A DNA stretch of 36,240 nucleotides from an uncultured Kiritimatiellota bacterium. Its GTDB lineage: Bacteria > Verrucomicrobiota > Kiritimatiellia > RFP12 > DVOR01. Under the pieces are notes generated by a model, which saw only the letters and a list, made by a program, of their open reading frames with translations, made no database searches and was not told the DNA's origin. Of this stretch, positions 25,378 through 33,138 are shown in pieces; the first letter of the stretch is position 1; every line of letters begins with the position of its first letter. Both the position numbers and the translations under genes were made by a program. Location: contig CALXSH010000015.1 of the NCBI GenBank assembly GCA_944391065.1, positions 1-36,240 on the forward strand, read 5' to 3'.

Positions 25378-25964
25378 TTTGTGTCCTTGGGCGGCATGTC
25401 ACGGAAGAGAATCACGGAGATCTTCTCGTACTGGAGCCCCTCGATGGCGTTCTTCACGAGATTCTTCACCCCGGGCACGATGTCGGTGAGGTCGGCATCC
25501 CAGCGGCTGCGGATGGCGACAGCCGCGGAGGAGGGCAACTTCCTGCGGGCGAAGGGATCATTGTCCGGCAGCACGACGTGGACGCGCGCATCCACCACCC
25601 CGTCAATCGACGAAATGGTCCGCGAGAGGTCCTGGGCCAGGGCATCCATGAAGCGGATGCGCTCTTCGGAGGGCGAGGAGACCATGCCCGTCTTGCGGAA
25701 GGACTCCGAGACGCCCTTGAATTCGCGCTGCGGCAGCCCCTTGCGCTCGAGCAGGTTGGTGGCCTCGGCGAAATCGGATTCGCCGATCATGACGTTCCAC
25801 GTATTCTCGTCGCCGGCGACCTTGTGACAGGCGATGCCGGCATCGAGCAGGGCGGCCATCACGAGATTGGCCTGGCGCTCGGGGAGAGCCGAGTGGAGGG
25901 TCGTCTCCCGGTCGCAGCCCGCCAGCAGCAGGGCCGCGGCCAACAGCGGGAGGATTGATTTCAT
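25374..25964 (-). CDS. sctJ: T3SS inner-ring lipoprotein SctJ (YscJ/PrgK/FliF-like)
   Basis: 196 residues. A lipoprotein signal peptide ends in a lipobox (LAGC) with Cys17 followed by Asp at +2, the inner-membrane retention residue in enterobacteria. Two ring-building domains follow: the first has ERQANLVMAALLDAGIACHK (29-48), and the second has GVVDARVHVVLPDNDPF plus SSAAVAIRS. SctJ forms the inner-membrane ring with SctD. The chain ends without a C-terminal transmembrane helix, like EscJ and unlike YscJ (about 245 residues). Fourteen bases separate it from sctI. Confidence 0.95.
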   Translation of the reverse strand: MKSILPLLAAALLLAGCDRETTLHSALPERQANLVMAALLDAGIACHKVAGDENTWNVMIGESDFAEATNLLERKGLPQREFKGVSESFRKTGMVSSPSEERIRFMDALAQDLSRTISSIDGVVDARVHVVLPDNDPFARRKLPSSAAVAIRSRWDADLTDIVPGVKNLVKNAIEGLQYEKISVILFRDMPPKDTK

Positions 25965-25977
25965 GTCAGGCTCCCGA

Positions 25978-26370
25978 TTACTGGTTCTTGATCAGGGTCT
26001 GCACGGCCTGGGAAGCCTTGTCGGCGACCTTGGCGACGACCTCCTGCTGGAAAGCGAGATTGGCCACCTCGTACTGCAGCTCATAGAGCTCCGGCGCAGA
26101 GAGGGCACGCTCGCCGCTCAGCTCGGTGAGGGCGCGGATGCGGTGGATGATACCCTGATTGTTCTCGTGGGCCTGCGTCCAGGTCCGGGATACGGCCCCG
26201 GCGAAGGGAACCTCCGGTGCGGCCGTCGGGCCCTGGGCGGCCATGGCGGCCTGGAAGCGGGCCACGGCCTCGGGGTCCGGCGCGCCTCCGGCGGCCGCGG
26301 GCCCCTGCAGGGGATCCGCCCCGCCGACGCGCGCCGAACGGATGGCCTCGACAATCATGCTTTCGGTCAT
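25978..26370 (-). CDS. sctI: T3SS inner rod protein SctI
   Basis: 130 residues. The C-terminal ~45 residues are diagnostic: LYELQYEVANLAFQQEVVAK (residues ~93-112) followed by VADKASQAVQTLIKNQ, the helical pattern of YscI/PrgJ rod proteins that anchors the needle to the export gate. The N-terminal half is low-complexity Ala/Pro/Gly. Secreted as an early substrate. The ATG overlaps the upstream TPR gene stop by four bases. Confidence 0.92.
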   Translation of the reverse strand: MTESMIVEAIRSARVGGADPLQGPAAAGGAPDPEAVARFQAAMAAQGPTAAPEVPFAGAVSRTWTQAHENNQGIIHRIRALTELSGERALSAPELYELQYEVANLAFQQEVVAKVADKASQAVQTLIKNQ

Positions 26371-26741
26371 TTCAGCAGTTCCTTTGCCAGCTGTGCGGCC
26401 GCAGGGTCGCGGTCCTCCGCGGCAGCCGCGGCGGCCAATGCCGCGCGGGCCTCCGGAAGCCGTTCGGCCCTGATCAGCGCAAGACCTTTGAATGCCGCCA
26501 GCATGGCCGAATCCGGGAAACGGTCCGGCTGCAGCTCGCGGTCGATGAAGTCCAGAGCCTCCCCGGTCTCGCCGCGGCTGAGCATCAGCACGGCCTCGGC
26601 GACCGACAGGGACTCGGATTGGGGGCGGTAGCCCCGAAGCGCCGAAAGAATCTTTTCGGCGCTCCCGAAGCGGTTCTGCCCGGTCGCCAGCAGGGCGATG
26701 TCGAGCAGCAGGCGCGCTTCCTCGGGTTCCAGATCGAACAT
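26367..26741 (-). CDS. yscG: YscG-like TPR needle chaperone
   Basis: 124 residues of TPR-like helices (EEARLLLDIALLATGQNRF, EKILSALRGYRP, GEALDFIDRELQ, AFKGLALIRAERLPEARAAL). It is most like YscG/HrpB1-HrpK-type T3SS proteins and, as in Yersinia, follows the needle gene directly. YscG with YscE holds the needle subunit soluble in the cytoplasm. The ATG at 26741 overlaps the sctF stop (TGATG). The longer upstream frame would cover sctF and is rejected. Confidence 0.8.
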   Translation of the reverse strand: MFDLEPEEARLLLDIALLATGQNRFGSAEKILSALRGYRPQSESLSVAEAVLMLSRGETGEALDFIDRELQPDRFPDSAMLAAFKGLALIRAERLPEARAALAAAAAAEDRDPAAAQLAKELLK

Positions 26742-27061
26742 CAGCGGAAGTTGGAAGAAATGGACTTGAGGGCGTCGGCCATGTTCTTCTGGATGTTCGT
26801 CATCGTGGTCAGGGCCAGGTTCCAGCTCTGCAGATCGTACTGCAGCTGCTGCAGGTTGGCCTGGACGTCCGGATGCTCCTGATAGTTCTTCAGAGAGGTC
26901 TGGAGACGGTTTTCCATCACGTTGGCGGCGTTGATCAGGGCCGCGTAGACCGCGTCGGTGTGGACGTACTTGTTGCCGGAGCCGCCGGGCGGCACGCGGG
27001 TATTGCCGAAATCGTGCGTCGGGTCGATTACCGTGACGGGGGAGGCAGGATCGAATGCCAT
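26741..27061 (-). CDS. sctF: T3SS needle subunit SctF
   Basis: 106 residues, ATG 27061 with AAAGGA upstream, preceded by one of the larger gaps in the operon (50 bases), consistent with high independent translation. The C-terminal half has the needle helical-hairpin pattern: an Asn/Leu-rich first helix, ENRLQTSLKNYQEHPDVQ (50-67) with Pro65 in the turn, then LQYDLQSWNLALTTMTNIQK and the end MADALKSISSNFR. The N-terminal ~38 residues, with Gly/Pro, are about 20 longer than in YscF-class needles (82-87 residues). Confidence 0.92.
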   Translation of the reverse strand: MAFDPASPVTVIDPTHDFGNTRVPPGGSGNKYVHTDAVYAALINAANVMENRLQTSLKNYQEHPDVQANLQQLQYDLQSWNLALTTMTNIQKNMADALKSISSNFR

Positions 27062-27111
27062 GGTTGTGTTCCTTTGCTGGGTTGTTGTTTGGGTTTCTCC
27101 GGTCCGAGGGG

Positions 27112-27333
27112 TCACTCAACCCCGCGGACGGTCAGTCGGAGCAGTTTGCGTGCGACGGCCACGGCCTCTCGGAGGGCCTGCGCACGCGCAAATTCGTCGG
27201 GAGCCATGCCGCGGTCCAGGGCTTCGCCGAGACGGGCGTCAAGGCCGGCCAGAACCGCGTCGCGGCGGCGCATGGCGGCCTCGCGGCCGGGACCGCTCAG
27301 TTCTTTCTCAAGCTCAAGCAGCTGAATGGGCAT
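27112..27333 (-). CDS. yscE: YscE-like needle co-chaperone
   Basis: 73 residues, all helical: LLELEKELSGPGREAAM, then GEALDRGMAPDEFARAQALR and an end helix. The short helical hairpin with a G-M-x-P-x-EF-x-x-x-x-A-L turn and placement between sctD and sctF match YscE, which binds the needle subunit with YscG. Two bases separate it from sctD. Note that in unified nomenclature SctE means the large translocator, which this is not. Confidence 0.8.
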   Translation of the reverse strand: MPIQLLELEKELSGPGREAAMRRRDAVLAGLDARLGEALDRGMAPDEFARAQALREAVAVARKLLRLTVRGVE

Positions 27334-27335
27334 GG

Positions 27336-28523
27336 TCAGGGTCTCCAGGTAAAGGTGCCTTCCGCACCGCCGAGCACCACATGGTCAGCGGCAATGGTTT
27401 TGACGGTATAGCCGCCGAAGCGGGCGCCCTCCATGACGCGCGAGCCGTCGCGCAGCACCAGGCAGGGATAGGGCACCGTCAAAATGCCCACCACGGGCAT
27501 CGAAGGCGCGGCCTCGCCGGCCTGCCGGGACTCGGCAATGACGGCCGCGGCCGCAGGTACGTCGGATTCGGCATCCGGATCGGGCAGACCGACGGTCACC
27601 CCGGCGCAGTCGGCGCGGACGACCTTGGGCACATCGGCCGAGAGGGCCTCCAGCGCGGCGCGCAGATCGGCCTCGGAGGCCACCGCTCCGGTCAGCGAGA
27701 CCTCGCGGCCGGCCAGGGACTTCAGCCTCAGCCGGCCCTCGGTGACCAGGGAGAGCACGTCCTCGACGGCGGAGGCGAGCGACTCGGCGTCGGCGAAATC
27801 AAGTTCGGCCCCCGGGCTGACGCGGTAAACGCGGGCCGTGGCCTCCAGACGTTCGGCGCGCGTGGCAAAGTCGCCGGAGAGGCGGGCGGGATTCTCCGCG
27901 TCTGCCGCCGTGAGCGTCAGGCCGTAGGCCTGGGCCACGTCTTCGAGCGTCTCGGCCGGCGCCGCGGGGGCGGGCGCGACCGGGTCGCAGATGCCGACGG
28001 CGGTCCAGAAGCCGCAGCGCTCCCCGGCTTCGCCCCCGCCGGTCGGGAGGAACCGGACCGTCAGGGCCATGCCCGCCAGCAGAATCATCATCATGACCAC
28101 CGCGGCGACGAGGGTCCGGCGGCGTTTGCGCGTCGTCCCGGCGGGGGCTTCCGGACGCTCCGCGGACGGCGCCGCGGCGGACCCGGCGGGCTTCTCGGCG
28201 GCATCGGCGGCGGTCGTCGGCACGGGATGGGCCTCGGGCCAGACAAGCGGGCGCCAGGCGCCCTCGTCGGGGCCGACGGCCAGGGCCGTCGTGCCCAGCA
28301 GATTCACGCGAAAGGGTTCCAAACGGGTCTGACGGCCGTCGGGGAAAATCATCATCACCCGTTCGCCGGTGACTTCGAGCTCACAGGCCCGTTCCCCGAG
28401 TGTCGCGTCGCTGAGCACGATGTCGCAGCCGTCGCCCCGCCCCAGCGTGACGGTGGCGCCCTCCGGCAGCGCGACTTCCGCGCCGGCATTCGGGCCCTGC
28501 ACGATTTTAAGGAGGAAGGTCAT
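27336..28523 (-). CDS. sctD: T3SS inner-membrane ring protein SctD
   Basis: 395 residues with the standard SctD architecture. A cytoplasmic FHA domain (1-~90, LKIVQGPNAGAEVALPEG, LGRGDGCDIVLSD) and an Ala/Pro linker are followed by one transmembrane helix (~137-158). The periplasmic region has BON/ring-building folds (~200-330, including LAGREVSLTGAVASEADLRAAL) and a C-terminal domain (to 395). SctD encircles SctJ and its FHA domain contacts SctK. The ATG overlaps the sctV stop by four bases. Confidence 0.93.
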   Translation of the reverse strand: MTFLLKIVQGPNAGAEVALPEGATVTLGRGDGCDIVLSDATLGERACELEVTGERVMMIFPDGRQTRLEPFRVNLLGTTALAVGPDEGAWRPLVWPEAHPVPTTAADAAEKPAGSAAAPSAERPEAPAGTTRKRRRTLVAAVVMMMILLAGMALTVRFLPTGGGEAGERCGFWTAVGICDPVAPAPAAPAETLEDVAQAYGLTLTAADAENPARLSGDFATRAERLEATARVYRVSPGAELDFADAESLASAVEDVLSLVTEGRLRLKSLAGREVSLTGAVASEADLRAALEALSADVPKVVRADCAGVTVGLPDPDAESDVPAAAAVIAESRQAGEAAPSMPVVGILTVPYPCLVLRDGSRVMEGARFGGYTVKTIAADHVVLGGAEGTFTWRP

Positions 28524-30607
28524 AGCTTAATTCTCCCGAGCGGCTGGATGTTGATCTCCTGCGAGAGCTCCTGGAAGGAGAGGACGGGCAGCTCGTAGTA
28601 ATCCTTCTCGATCATCTTGCGGAAGTACCGGCGGATGTCGACCGAGACGATGATCACCGGCTTCTGCGGGATGCGGCTCAGGTCGCCGATATTCTTGCGG
28701 ACGGCCGCCAGAATGGCGCGCACCGTCTGCGGATCCATGGCCAGATAACTGCCGCCGGAGGTCTGACGGATCGCCTTGCGGATGGTCTCCTCCAGCGCGG
28801 GATCAAGCAGGTACGCCGCGATGATGTTCTGCCCGCCGGAGAATTTGTAACTGATGTAACGCGAGAGCGCCGAGCGCACGTACTCCACCAGGAGCACCGC
28901 GTCCTTCTCCTTCTGCCCCCACTCAATGAGCGTCTGCGTGATGCGCTTGAGATCGCGGATGCAGATGCCCTCCTGCACCAGACGCTGGAAGACGTCGGTG
29001 ATCTTCTGCAGCGGCAGGACGCGCTGGACCTCGCGCACCAGCTCCGGCGCCTCGCGCTCCATGTGGTCGAAGAGCAGACGCGTCTCCTGCAGGGAGATGA
29101 ATTCGTGGGCGTAGCGCCGCAGGACGTTGGAGAGGTGGTAGGTGAGGACCTCGTTGAGGTCGAAGGAACGGATGCCGCTGTCGTCCAGTCTGGACTTGTA
29201 CTGCTCCTCGACCCAGCAGGTCTCGTACCCCGAGAGGAAGGCTTTGCCCTTCTCGAAGGGAATGCCCGTCGCCGTCAGGTTCTCCGAGGTCTCGAGCGCA
29301 AAGCGCATGCCCTTGCGCAGGACGCCCTCGGAGACGGGGACTTCGTTGACGAGCAGGCGGTAGCGCCCGTCCTTCATCGCCGTATTGAGGCTGAGATTGA
29401 TGCCGGGGAAGGGCACGCCCAGGTCGTGATAGAGGGCGCGGCGGATGGCCATGATGCGGTCGTTGAGCTCGTCGTAGGTGAGCGCCGTGCGGATTTCGGC
29501 GTCGATGTCGACGGTCAGCGGCGTGACCATGGCGAAGTCGTCCCCGGACTTCTTCTTGGGTTTGGGCGTCGTGCCCTCGGAGGGGGCCGCCGCGGCCAGA
29601 GGATCCTCGGCGCGCGCGGCGCGGGCCGCCTCGAGCTTCGCCTTCTTGCGCAGGCTCAGACCGATGGCCAGGGCGCCCAGCGCGAGCGCGAAGAACTGAA
29701 TCTTCGGAAATCCGGGGATGAGCCCGATGCCGGCCATCGCCGCGGCGCCCAGCAGAAAGGCCTTGGGCTGGCGGAAAAACTGGTCGACGATGTCCTGGCC
29801 CAGCGGCTTATTGTTCTCGTCGCCCACGCGCGTGACGATGACGCCGGCGGTAATCGAGACCAGCAGCGCGGGGATCTGCGAGACCAGGCCGTCTCCGATG
29901 GTCAGAATCGAGTAGACCGATACGGCCTTGCCGGCCTCCCAGCCATTCATGAAAACGCCGATGCAGATGCCGCCGATAATGTTGATGGCCGTCATGATCA
30001 GGCCGGCAATGGCGTCGCCCTTGACGAACTTCATCGCACCGTCCATCGCACCGTAAAGCTGGGACTCCTTGGCCAGCTCGTTGCGGCGTTCGCGGGCCGT
30101 CTCCTGATCGATGGCGCCGGCGCGCATATCCGCGTCAATGGACATCTGCTTGCCGGGCATGGCATCGAGGGTGAAGCGCGCCGCCACCTCAGAGACGCGC
30201 TCGGCGCCCTTGGCAATCACGACGAACTGCACCACCGTGATGACCAGGAAGATGACCGCGCCGACGACGAAGTTGCCGCCGACGACGAAGTTACCGAAAG
30301 TGTAGATGATCTCACCGGCGTCGGCATAGAGCAGAATCAGGCGGGTCGTCGTGACGTTGAGCGCCAGGCGGAAGAGGGTCGTGAAGAGCAGCATCGACGG
30401 GAAGGTCGAGAAGGCCAGCGCCCGCGGCAGATAGAGCGAGAACATGAGCATGACGACGGAGATCATCATGTTCACCGCGATCAGCAGGTCGACCAGCGAC
30501 GTCGGCAGCGGCACGATCAGCAGACCGATGATGGCGACCACCAGCACGGCGAGCACGAGGTCGCCGAAGCGGCTGAAGGACTGGGTCAGAGAGGGTAACT
30601 TGCTCAT
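28520..30607 (-). CDS. sctV: T3SS export-gate protein SctV (YscV/FlhA family)
   Basis: 695 residues, the normal length. About eight transmembrane helices lie within residues 15-325. The FHIPEP-family region reads LFRLALNVTTTRLIL (~77-91), FVVIAKGAERVSEVAARFTL and DAMPGKQMSIDADMRAG. After a charged linker (KPKKKSGDD) comes the cytoplasmic domain, including GVPFPGINLS and the end ELSQEINIQPLGRIKL. The domain forms a nonameric ring binding chaperone-substrate complexes and SctX/SctY. It starts nine bases after the SctX-like gene. Confidence 0.97.
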   Translation of the reverse strand: MSKLPSLTQSFSRFGDLVLAVLVVAIIGLLIVPLPTSLVDLLIAVNMMISVVMLMFSLYLPRALAFSTFPSMLLFTTLFRLALNVTTTRLILLYADAGEIIYTFGNFVVGGNFVVGAVIFLVITVVQFVVIAKGAERVSEVAARFTLDAMPGKQMSIDADMRAGAIDQETARERRNELAKESQLYGAMDGAMKFVKGDAIAGLIMTAINIIGGICIGVFMNGWEAGKAVSVYSILTIGDGLVSQIPALLVSITAGVIVTRVGDENNKPLGQDIVDQFFRQPKAFLLGAAAMAGIGLIPGFPKIQFFALALGALAIGLSLRKKAKLEAARAARAEDPLAAAAPSEGTTPKPKKKSGDDFAMVTPLTVDIDAEIRTALTYDELNDRIMAIRRALYHDLGVPFPGINLSLNTAMKDGRYRLLVNEVPVSEGVLRKGMRFALETSENLTATGIPFEKGKAFLSGYETCWVEEQYKSRLDDSGIRSFDLNEVLTYHLSNVLRRYAHEFISLQETRLLFDHMEREAPELVREVQRVLPLQKITDVFQRLVQEGICIRDLKRITQTLIEWGQKEKDAVLLVEYVRSALSRYISYKFSGGQNIIAAYLLDPALEETIRKAIRQTSGGSYLAMDPQTVRAILAAVRKNIGDLSRIPQKPVIIVSVDIRRYFRKMIEKDYYELPVLSFQELSQEINIQPLGRIKL

Positions 30608-30616
30608 GCTGTCGTC

Positions 30617-30997
30617 TTAACTTTCCAGAAGGGTTGCCCGATACTGCTCGAAGAGTTCGGTATCGGCCAGAAGCCCCGTCAGTTCGCGAACCGCCGCGGC
30701 CGCGGCGGGTCCTTCCTTCTCGCGGAGCAGGCGGAGGGTCCGGCGCGCCGTCTCGGCGAAGCCGCGCGGGGTGCGCAGATAGGCCGAATTGCCCGCGACC
30801 AGGGCGCGCATGATTTCGCCGTTGACGCTGTCGCCCTCGGGGAAGACGGACATCAGCGCCTCGCTGACCGTCGTGGAGCCCGGCAGCAGCGGCGGCTCGT
30901 CCTTGGCCTTGCTCTGGCCGAAGGGCGCTTCGTTGTATTCGGCCAGGGAGATGCCCTGATCGAAGCGGATGGTTTCCGTGGCGCGCGATGTCCTCAT
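30617..30997 (-). CDS. sctX: SctX-like early T3SS substrate (YscX family)
   Basis: 126 residues. The N-terminal 40 are flexible and acidic/polar (FDQGISLAEYNEAPFGQSKA); the C-terminus is helical (SEALMSVFPEGDSVNG, SAYLRTPRGFAETARRTLRL and an end LFEQYRATLLES). The pattern of a [YF]P motif, then a Tyr/Leu step, then two helices, resembles the C-terminal half of YscX (122 residues) as I remember it. The order SctW, SycN-like, this gene, SctV equals Yersinia yopN-tyeA-sycN-yscX-yscY-yscV with yscY removed. Identification is by position plus weak similarity. Confidence 0.6.
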   Translation of the reverse strand: MRTSRATETIRFDQGISLAEYNEAPFGQSKAKDEPPLLPGSTTVSEALMSVFPEGDSVNGEIMRALVAGNSAYLRTPRGFAETARRTLRLLREKEGPAAAAAVRELTGLLADTELFEQYRATLLES

Positions 30998-31389
30998 GCC
31001 TCACCTCCCGCGGCGGCCAGACGGTCGGCCAGACGGCGGAGTTCGCCGAAGACCGCGTTGAGCGCCGGCAGCGTCACTGCCTCCTGATCGAGGACCACGG
31101 CGAAGAAGGCCCGGTCGTCGCGCGGCATCAGTCCGGCACGCACGCGGTAACGTCCCCGTCGCGAAGGCTCGGCCATCGCCAGGACCCGGCGCGCCGTCTC
31201 GGCGTCCTTGCGGACGGGGGCCGTCATCATGACCGTCAGGCGCGGATAGACGTATTCAAAGGCCAGGGTGGTCCCGTTGTCGCCCCGCAGGGCCGCGGTG
31301 CCGCGCTCGCCGAGTGCGAGCCCGTCGAGCCCGGCCGAACGGCCGAACTCGGCCATCACCTCATCCAGCCAACGCGGCGCGGCGCTCAT
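30994..31389 (-). CDS. CesT/SycN-like chaperone of the gatekeeper
   Basis: 131 residues with the alpha/beta pattern of class I T3SS chaperones: N-terminal helix (LDEVMAEFGRSAGLDGLAL), beta strands (GTTLAFEYVYPRLTVMMTAP, GRYRVRAGLMP) and C-terminal helix (LNAVFGELRRLADRLAAAGG). It lies directly after sctW, where sycN lies in Yersinia, and overlaps both neighbours by four bases. The expected role is keeping SctW bound and unsecreted, together with the YscB-like chaperone at the start of the operon. Confidence 0.75.
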   Translation of the reverse strand: MSAAPRWLDEVMAEFGRSAGLDGLALGERGTAALRGDNGTTLAFEYVYPRLTVMMTAPVRKDAETARRVLAMAEPSRRGRYRVRAGLMPRDDRAFFAVVLDQEAVTLPALNAVFGELRRLADRLAAAGGEA

Positions 31390-32564
31390 GCCGTGGTCTC
31401 CTCTTCTTCGTCCTCTTCGGCGTTCTCCTCGGAGATGATGCCGTCGAGATGCTCCTCGGCCGCCTCGATCAGCCGCAGGCGGTCGTCTTCCAATTCAAAA
31501 AGCCGCGGCGAGAGCTTCCGGAATATCCCCAGCAGCTCGCGCGCGAAGTCCATCCGCGCCAACAGCGGATCGATGCCGCAGGCCTTCTCGAAGGCCGCCA
31601 GTTCGTCCGGATAGACGCCGCTCTTCTCGGTGAATCCGAGCACCTGCCCGGTCATCGCCTCGCCGTCCATCAGAAGCTTCAGGCCAAACTCCCGGCCCAT
31701 CCGGACCGAAAGCGCCTCCAGGGTCTCAAGCACCGTCTGCAGCACCTGCACGCACTGCAGGTCGCCCAGCACGCGCCGCAGCGCCACCGGGTCGCGCGAC
31801 GGCGCCTCACTCGCCAGATCCGCGCCGCAGCCGGCGCGGAGAAATTCGATTGCCGCCTTCAGCGCGCCCGCACCGCGCGAGGCGAGGATGGAGCGGAAGC
31901 AGTCCTGCGGCGAGGTGAAGCCCAGAATCTCGCTGCGGTAGAGGCCGCGCAGGGCGTTCATCTCCTCGGGCGTGGTCGCGCGGGCGTTGACCTCGGAGGC
32001 GAGGTTGATGCCGGCGCGGATTTCGCTGCCCCGCTCCTGCAGGAGGGATTCGCGTGTCCGCGTGAGCAGCGTCCGCAACCCCTCCTCCTCCGGCCCCAGC
32101 GCCTGCTCGAGGATGTCGAGCATGGCGAATTGATGCGAGGGGTCCTTCGAGAGCCCCGCCAGAAGGTCACGCAGACCGCCGGCGTCGGGCAGATTGCCCG
32201 ACTGCGCCGCCTGGCGCAGATGACGCATGAGCTGCTCGAGCTTCTGGCGGTCGGGCATGTCGGGGAGGGTCCGCATCCAGGCGTCGAGCGCCTGGGTGTA
32301 GGCGGTGGACCGCGAACGGGCCTGACCGAGCTTGCGGTCGGCCAGCTTCTTCGTGGCTTTCTCCTCAAACTGCATCGAGAGCTCTTCCATCGAATCCTGC
32401 AGCTCCGACGCCGGATCGTGCATCATCTCGATCCGCATTCCGCCCAGACTCCCCACCTGCGCAGCTTCGGCAGGCGCGGCCTGTTCGGTGATATGCGGCA
32501 TCATCAGATCCGCCCGGTCGAGGCGGACCGTATTGCGCAGATACCGGGCGGCGTCAAAGCTCAT
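31386..32564 (-). CDS. sctW: T3SS gatekeeper SctW (YopN-TyeA/MxiC family)
   Basis: 392 residues, long enough to contain both the YopN and TyeA parts in one chain, as in MxiC and InvE. After a secretion-type N-terminus and a chaperone-binding region (~1-75), helical bundles carry MPDRQKLEQLMRHLRQAAQ and DPSHQFAMLDILEQALG. The TyeA-like end covers about 290-375 and is followed by a very acidic tail. SctW blocks effector export until host contact. Eleven bases overlap the upstream AIM24-like gene. Acidic tails of this kind are unusual but of no known consequence. Confidence 0.88.
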   Translation of the reverse strand: MSFDAARYLRNTVRLDRADLMMPHITEQAAPAEAAQVGSLGGMRIEMMHDPASELQDSMEELSMQFEEKATKKLADRKLGQARSRSTAYTQALDAWMRTLPDMPDRQKLEQLMRHLRQAAQSGNLPDAGGLRDLLAGLSKDPSHQFAMLDILEQALGPEEEGLRTLLTRTRESLLQERGSEIRAGINLASEVNARATTPEEMNALRGLYRSEILGFTSPQDCFRSILASRGAGALKAAIEFLRAGCGADLASEAPSRDPVALRRVLGDLQCVQVLQTVLETLEALSVRMGREFGLKLLMDGEAMTGQVLGFTEKSGVYPDELAAFEKACGIDPLLARMDFARELLGIFRKLSPRLFELEDDRLRLIEAAEEHLDGIISEENAEEDEEEETTA

Positions 32565-33138
32565 CGCTGCCCTCCGCCCAGACCACCTGCGGCCCGTAAA
32601 AGGTCAGAGCCAGCGCCACGCTGCCCGCGCAGCGCGGCAGAATCAGGTCCCGCAGCCGCAGGCGCCGGCAGAATCCCGTCGGGTCCTTCCCGGTCCACCC
32701 GACTACGGCCTCGGCGCGCACCTGCGCCGTCTCGCCGGCGTCAAGCGCAATCCGCGTCACGCGCGAACGCGTCGCCATCACGGCCCAATCGCTCTTCAGC
32801 TCCGTCACCGCCACCGCACGGCGGAAACTCATCGGAATCACCCGCACGAGACGGCCCTTCTCCCGCGCGGCCGCCGGCGCAACGAGAATCTTCGCCGACA
32901 CCGCCTTGAGCCGGTCCACGCACGTCAGGTGCGTCAGGAAGGGGCGCATCGCGGAGGAAAGCCAGAGCTTCCGCTCCGTCCGCACCGTGTGGAGCACCCG
33001 GCGGTCGGGCGCCAGGAAGCCTTTCACCCCGCCGATGGCGCAGGTCCCGAGCGCGACGGCGGGCTGACCCCGGCCGACCAGCCAGGATCCCTCGCCCACC
33101 GTGGCGAAACCGTTCTCGATCAGCGGGGCACCGGTCAC
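32554..33138 (-). CDS. AIM24-like beta-rich protein inside the T3SS operon
   Basis: 194 residues from GTG 33138, which overlaps the sctC stop by four bases (GTGA). It has no signal peptide or membrane segment. It is beta-rich, and the C-terminal half (~120-190: RVTRIALDAGETAQVRAEAV, LILPR, LTFYGPQVVWAEG) resembles the second half of AIM24/TIGR00266 (DUF124) proteins, which have a closing GP-x-x-V[YW] strand. AIM24 proteins have no established biochemical role in bacteria. No standard injectisome component is expected between SctC and SctW, and overlap with both neighbours ties it firmly to the operon. A system-specific assembly or regulatory protein is a guess. Confidence 0.6.
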   Translation of the reverse strand: MTGAPLIENGFATVGEGSWLVGRGQPAVALGTCAIGGVKGFLAPDRRVLHTVRTERKLWLSSAMRPFLTHLTCVDRLKAVSAKILVAPAAAREKGRLVRVIPMSFRRAVAVTELKSDWAVMATRSRVTRIALDAGETAQVRAEAVVGWTGKDPTGFCRRLRLRDLILPRCAGSVALALTFYGPQVVWAEGSDEL

